A stretch of DNA of 64,000 bases, from contig JABMLG010000004.1 of NCBI GenBank assembly GCA_013204985.1, forward strand, positions 310,001 through 374,000, read 5' to 3'. This document shows, piece by piece, positions 62,753-64,000 of the stretch (the first letter of the stretch is position 1; each line of letters starts with the position of its first letter). Below the pieces are notes generated by a model. The model did no database searches. It saw only the letters and a program-made list of their open reading frames with translations, and had not been told where the DNA came from. The stretch is from Microbacteriaceae bacterium VKM Ac-2855. Lineage in GTDB: Bacteria > Actinomycetota > Actinomycetes > Actinomycetales > Microbacteriaceae. A program made the position numbers and the translations under genes.

Positions 62753-63465
62753 CCCGCATCGCCGTGGTGAATTGCAACACAACCGTCTCCATGACCGAGA
62801 CCGCCGCGGCCCGGGCTCGTCTCGCCGTTCATCCGGGCACCGAGATCGTGCCGATCACGCCGTCGTGGGGCGTCGAGTCGGCGGAGGGTTGGTTCGACAG
62901 CTTCATCAGCGCCGCCGCGGTTCTGCACACGCTGCAGCAGCTGCCCGACGACATCGACGGTGTCGTGATGGCGGGCTTCGGCGAGCACGGCCGCGAGGGC
63001 GCCCGCGAACTGCTCGACATCCCCGTCGTCGACATCACGGAGGCCTCGGCTCACTTGGCCATGACCCTCGGCCGCCGCTACGGAGTCGTCACCACCGTGC
63101 GCCGCGCGGTGGGTCAGATCGAGGACAGCCTGACGACCGCCGGGCTGATCGGGCACTGCGTCGCCATCGAGGACACCGGGCTCGGGGTACTCGAACTGGA
63201 CCAGGACCCGTTCGTCACCGCCGAGGCGTTCGTGGCCGCCGGCGAGCGTGCCATCGCGAAGGGCGCCGAAGTGATCTGCCTCGGCTGCGCCGGGATGGCG
63301 GGGTTGGAGGAGCACGTGCGCGATCGGCTGCCCGTCCCGGTGGTCGACGGTGTCGCCGCGGCCGCCGCCATGGTGGAGACACTCGTTCGGCAGGGCCTGA
63401 GCACCAGCACGATCGACAGCTATGCGAGTCCTCTCGCCAAGGAGCGCAGCTGGCCCGTTCTCTGA
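62749..63465 (+). CDS. Asp/Glu/hydantoin racemase family protein lacking the first catalytic Cys
   Basis: 238 residues from ATG 62749 (ATGA overlap). Family pattern: VVNCNTTVSM at the N-terminus, then MAGFGEHGREGARELLDIPV, LGRRYGVVTTVRRAV, and 'ICLGCAGMAGLEEHVRDRL' with VPVVDGVAAA. The second catalytic cysteine (Cys180) is present. The first position, Cys in typical racemases (ACFGDPG), is Gly76 here, so a two-base racemase mechanism is unlikely unless another residue substitutes. Related one-cysteine enzymes include arylmalonate decarboxylase and maleate isomerase-like proteins. Last gene of the operon that begins with the MFS transporter. Confidence 0.82.
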   Translation: MTRIAVVNCNTTVSMTETAAARARLAVHPGTEIVPITPSWGVESAEGWFDSFISAAAVLHTLQQLPDDIDGVVMAGFGEHGREGARELLDIPVVDITEASAHLAMTLGRRYGVVTTVRRAVGQIEDSLTTAGLIGHCVAIEDTGLGVLELDQDPFVTAEAFVAAGERAIAKGAEVICLGCAGMAGLEEHVRDRLPVPVVDGVAAAAAMVETLVRQGLSTSTIDSYASPLAKERSWPVL

Positions 63466-63497
63466 GCGTGTTGAATGGAGGCGGTTGAAGGAGGCCT

Positions 63498-64000
63498 ATG
63501 ACCGCCGTCGCTCCCGAGGAGCCGCTCGCGCTGCGCACCTATCGCACCCTGCGGCGCGGCATCATCCTCGGCCGCTACCCGCAGGGCTCGCCGATGGTGG
63601 AGGCGGCGCTCGCGAGCGAACTGAACGTGTCGCGTCTCCCCATCCGCGAAGCCGGTCCGCAGCTCGAGAACGAGGGCTTCGTGATCGCCCTGCCGCGGCG
63701 CACGTCGCGCGTGCGGCAGTGGACGGCGGCGGGGGTGATCGAGCTCTACGACGCCCGGTTGAGCCTCGAGACCCTCGCCGCGCGGCTCGCGGCCGAAGCC
63801 GTCGCGGCCGGCGCCTCGTTGCAGCCGATGCTGGATGCGCTCGATGCGGAGCAGCGTGCGCTCGACGAAGCCGATTGGCTCGCGGCCGCCGAAACCTCGA
63901 CGCTCCTGCACGAGTCGATCGTCGAGATCGGGGGCAGCGAACTCCTGGGCACGCTGATGCGGGGCATCTCCGGCCGGATGACCTGGCTCGCCTATCTCAC
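63498..64000 (+). CDS. GntR-family regulator (FCD subfamily), copy 2, 3' end outside the window
   Basis: The first 167 codons are present from ATG 63498, with GAAGGAGGCC upstream. It aligns throughout with the regulator at 58343: the same MTAV start, TYRTLRRxIILG, ELxVSRLPIREA, LENEGFV, and 'HESIVEIGGSELL' versus 'HEAIVDVAGSALL'. The upstream sequence AGCGTGTTGAAT is also shared with the region before copy 1, showing that the two arose by duplication. Probably regulates the genes just upstream. Confidence 0.92.
   Translation, partial: MTAVAPEEPLALRTYRTLRRGIILGRYPQGSPMVEAALASELNVSRLPIREAGPQLENEGFVIALPRRTSRVRQWTAAGVIELYDARLSLETLAARLAAEAVAAGASLQPMLDALDAEQRALDEADWLAAAETSTLLHESIVEIGGSELLGTLMRGISGRMTWLAYL

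Overview
The window is 64 kb of very GC-rich DNA with dense coding, short intergenic gaps, GTG starts, many ATGA stop/start overlaps and several start codons placed 6-7 nt after a TAnnnT box (probable leaderless mRNAs). Together with the gene families present (DUF7882 protein, VTC plus Cthe_2159-like lipoprotein, DUF5684, AbiEi/DUF559 protein, stand-alone flavokinase) this points to a high-GC actinobacterium, most likely Microbacteriaceae and perhaps Microbacterium. The taxonomic call is inference. I see no rRNA, tRNA, CRISPR array or intact insertion sequence.

Layout. 0-13 kb: a partial pRiA4b ORF-3-like gene, an AbiEi/DUF559 gene bracketed by two similar hairpins, a VTC domain protein with a beta-helix lipoprotein, MarR/DoxX, an amino-acid permease, a small protein with a lipid/diacylglycerol kinase, a DUF4407 membrane protein, an AI-2E-type exporter, a DUF5684 protein and an azoreductase. 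13-16 kb: TetR and FMN reductase, a 138-bp tandem array, and an SDR. 16-29.3 kb: the most unusual region. It holds a CHAT-protease protein, a serine-hydrolase/caspase fusion, a 142-148-bp tandem array, a GNAT/AAA+ fusion, and a 2125-residue HEPN-like/transglutaminase/DUF4011-helicase/Vsr/DUF3320 protein. It looks like a conflict or defence island. 29.3-40.7 kb: small conserved genes, cold-shock protein, quinone-oxidoreductase-like protein, TetR plus alpha/beta hydrolase with clear operator palindromes, GlgX, NmrA-type reductase, DUF2945 protein, and an FMN reductase/flavin reductase pair. 40.8-50 kb: GH16-like protein, NmrA gene followed by a 192-bp tandem array that repeatedly copies its own 3' end, flavokinase, sugar acetyltransferase, an inositol/sugar-type dehydrogenase and isomerase pair with a divergent TetR, a 151-bp array, and a sugar-type MFS transporter. 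50-64 kb: a catabolic/uptake locus with amidohydrolase, five-gene oligopeptide-type ABC transporter, two ornithine-cyclodeaminase homologues, two GntR regulators, an MFS transporter, a signal-less THI5-like protein and an Asp/Glu-racemase homologue.

How the parts work together. The 50-64 kb genes probably import and degrade a nitrogenous or peptide-like compound under GntR control; shared GATACA-type boxes upstream of the three transcription units support one regulon. The ornithine-cyclodeaminase plus GntR part has been duplicated. The 16-29 kb genes are united only by position and by protease, ATPase and nuclease content.

A second theme is repeats. At least five unrelated families of intergenic palindromes occur as dispersed single hairpins, usually at gene ends, and several have expanded into tandem arrays.
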